A stretch of DNA of 64,000 nt, taken from the NCBI GenBank assembly GCA_018857735.1, contig JABMCL010001379.1, positions 547,501 to 611,500 on the forward strand, read 5' to 3'. A program made the translations under genes and the position numbers. Under the pieces are notes generated by a model. It worked only from the letters and a program-made list of their open reading frames with translations, was not told the origin of the DNA and ran no database searches. This document shows, in pieces, positions 62,690-64,000 of the stretch. Source of the stretch: Alviniconcha marisindica. Its lineage: Eukaryota > Mollusca > Gastropoda > Provannidae. The stretch's first letter is position 1. Each line of letters opens with the position of its first letter.

Positions 62690-64000
62690 TTTACATGAAG
62701 TTATGATAGTTTGGACACTGTATCCTCCTGGCAAGGTAGGACTAGGTGCATCTACTGCTTCATCTGGTTGTGGACAACAAGATCATGACCGTATCTCACC
62801 CTGTCACGGTGAACAGATGGGACACTTTTTGTTTTGTTTTGCATCCTGTTAAAGGAACTAGCCTCAGTTCCAGCCAAAAAATGACATTTTTGATATTTTA
62901 GTCACTGTCACAGGTTTTGTTCTCTATCTGTTACCTAATTTTACCAAATCATTGCTAATATACTGAGCTAAAATAAATAGCTTGGGGTTAGTTTAAGCTG
63001 ACTGATTACCGCTTATCTAGAACACTGTAACGTGTCATTAAAAGTTCATTCCACAGAGATAAACACAACAGAATTGTTTGAAAATTGAAAATTGGTAAGG
63101 AAATCACAAACCATTTCTTCTGTGACTACAGCACAGATCTGTAAGCTTCAGGCTTTCTATCCCTTGATGTCAAAGACATTGTGGTGACATCAATCTAAAA
63201 CGTGGGAAAGAACGCTTGAAAAAAAGGTGTTCGTAACATGGCTACTTATGAACGCAAGGGCTCTTTCAGTGACAAAACTTGTTACTGCAGATCATTTTCT
63301 TTTCATCTGTTTTAATCACCCTTTGGTTCAAATTTGTGAAAGCTATAGTTCTTTTAAGGCAGACAGATAATTGGTATTTAATGTCCAGTCAACCATGAGG
63401 GTTATATTATGATGAATTTAAGGTGTGTGTGGGGGGGGGGGGGGTGTGGGGTACATTAGCTGTCTTGTACTGTCAAGATAGACAAGTTATGGCATTCTTT
63501 TGTACTGTCAAGATAAATGGGTTATGGCATTCTCTCCTGTCAAGGCAGCTAGATCTGACACTATTTCATCCTGTCAAAGTATTCATGCTGTCACGGAAGA
63601 CTGTGATTGTCAGCTACAACTCTCTGTACCTCTCTTGTGCGCAGATGAAACCAAGAGCACATTGTCACTGGCAGCTAACTGCTCATGGTGAATGGTCAGC
63701 AACATCAATGATGAATCGGATGCTAATTTGATAAGCCAATTCTTGTGGTGAGGTCACGCATTCCAGAACAAAATCACAACGCTTGCGTAAGGAGTAGAAC
63801 ATTAATAATGTGTGGGTGCTGATGCAACAAACTGCAATGAAGGTGGTCTGACTAACTGATGCTCAAAGATCTAGCGAAGCACTACCCCCGCCTGAATCGC
63901 CCTGATATAACTGTAAAGGTTGACTGGGCGTAAAGCACCAACGTACGTACTTACTTACCCCTGCCTGAGACCAAGGTTTTTGTCATTAGTGCACTGACTA
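62690..64000. other. no gene recognised; transposon tails at end
   Basis: Contains a poly-G run (63,430-63,444), loose CTGTCAAG repeats (63,465-63,600) and, at 63,838-63,957, a TIR-like CCGCCTGAATCGCCC followed by the CTGATATAAC...GGTTGACTGGGCGTAAA tail with (TTAC)n shared with the LINE at 57.2 kb. Confidence 0.55.

Overview
This window is nuclear DNA from an animal, most likely a gastropod mollusc. The evidence is intron-rich genes with GT-AG junctions, tRNA-derived SINEs, non-LTR retrotransposon 3' ends, foldback MITEs and very abundant (CA)n/(GA)n/poly-G tracts. It also carries a large intronless GPCR with CUB, C-type lectin, LDLa and LRR modules, the architecture of the snail receptor GRL101. 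The species cannot be named from sequence alone; a marine caenogastropod is my best guess.

Three protein genes are supported. (1) On the + strand at 10.3-14.9 kb lies a single-exon GRL101-like receptor of about 1,520 residues, interrupted by one extra base near 13,336. (2) On the - strand at 52.1-19.8 kb lies a 19-exon gene for a 796-residue ERICH6/FAM194-family protein. I rebuilt it exon by exon: every splice phase agrees and the summed coding length is a multiple of three. One of its introns looks like a minor-spliceosome (U12-type) intron. (3) On the + strand at 52.5-60.6 kb lies a five-exon RBMX2 gene, an RRM protein of the spliceosomal RES complex, with a frame break in its last exon. 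ERICH6 and RBMX2 are head to head, with about 440 bp between start codons.

Layout: 1-9.6 kb is gene-free and holds a 126-bp satellite, a TIR element, a GTTAAC-bearing minisatellite, two full SINEs and a 110-bp repeat. At 9.6-10.3 kb is a plausible promoter of the GPCR, with an inverted CCAAT, a perfect X-box-like site and a palindromic CRE. At 14.9-19.7 kb are SINE tails and three minisatellites. At 19.7-52.1 kb is ERICH6 with large repeat-filled introns. At 52.5-60.9 kb is RBMX2, with LINE/SINE remnants in its introns. From 60.9 to 64 kb no gene is recognised, but a near-perfect 256-bp foldback element is present.

The most striking pattern is that the minisatellites of ERICH6 and RBMX2 are not randomly placed. 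At least ten arrays begin at, or contain, a splice junction. Several repeat units carry a copy of the real 3' or 5' splice site plus 10-53 nt of the neighbouring exon, so introns contain tandem ladders of decoy splice sites. This looks like a recurrent mode of minisatellite birth at exon-intron boundaries.
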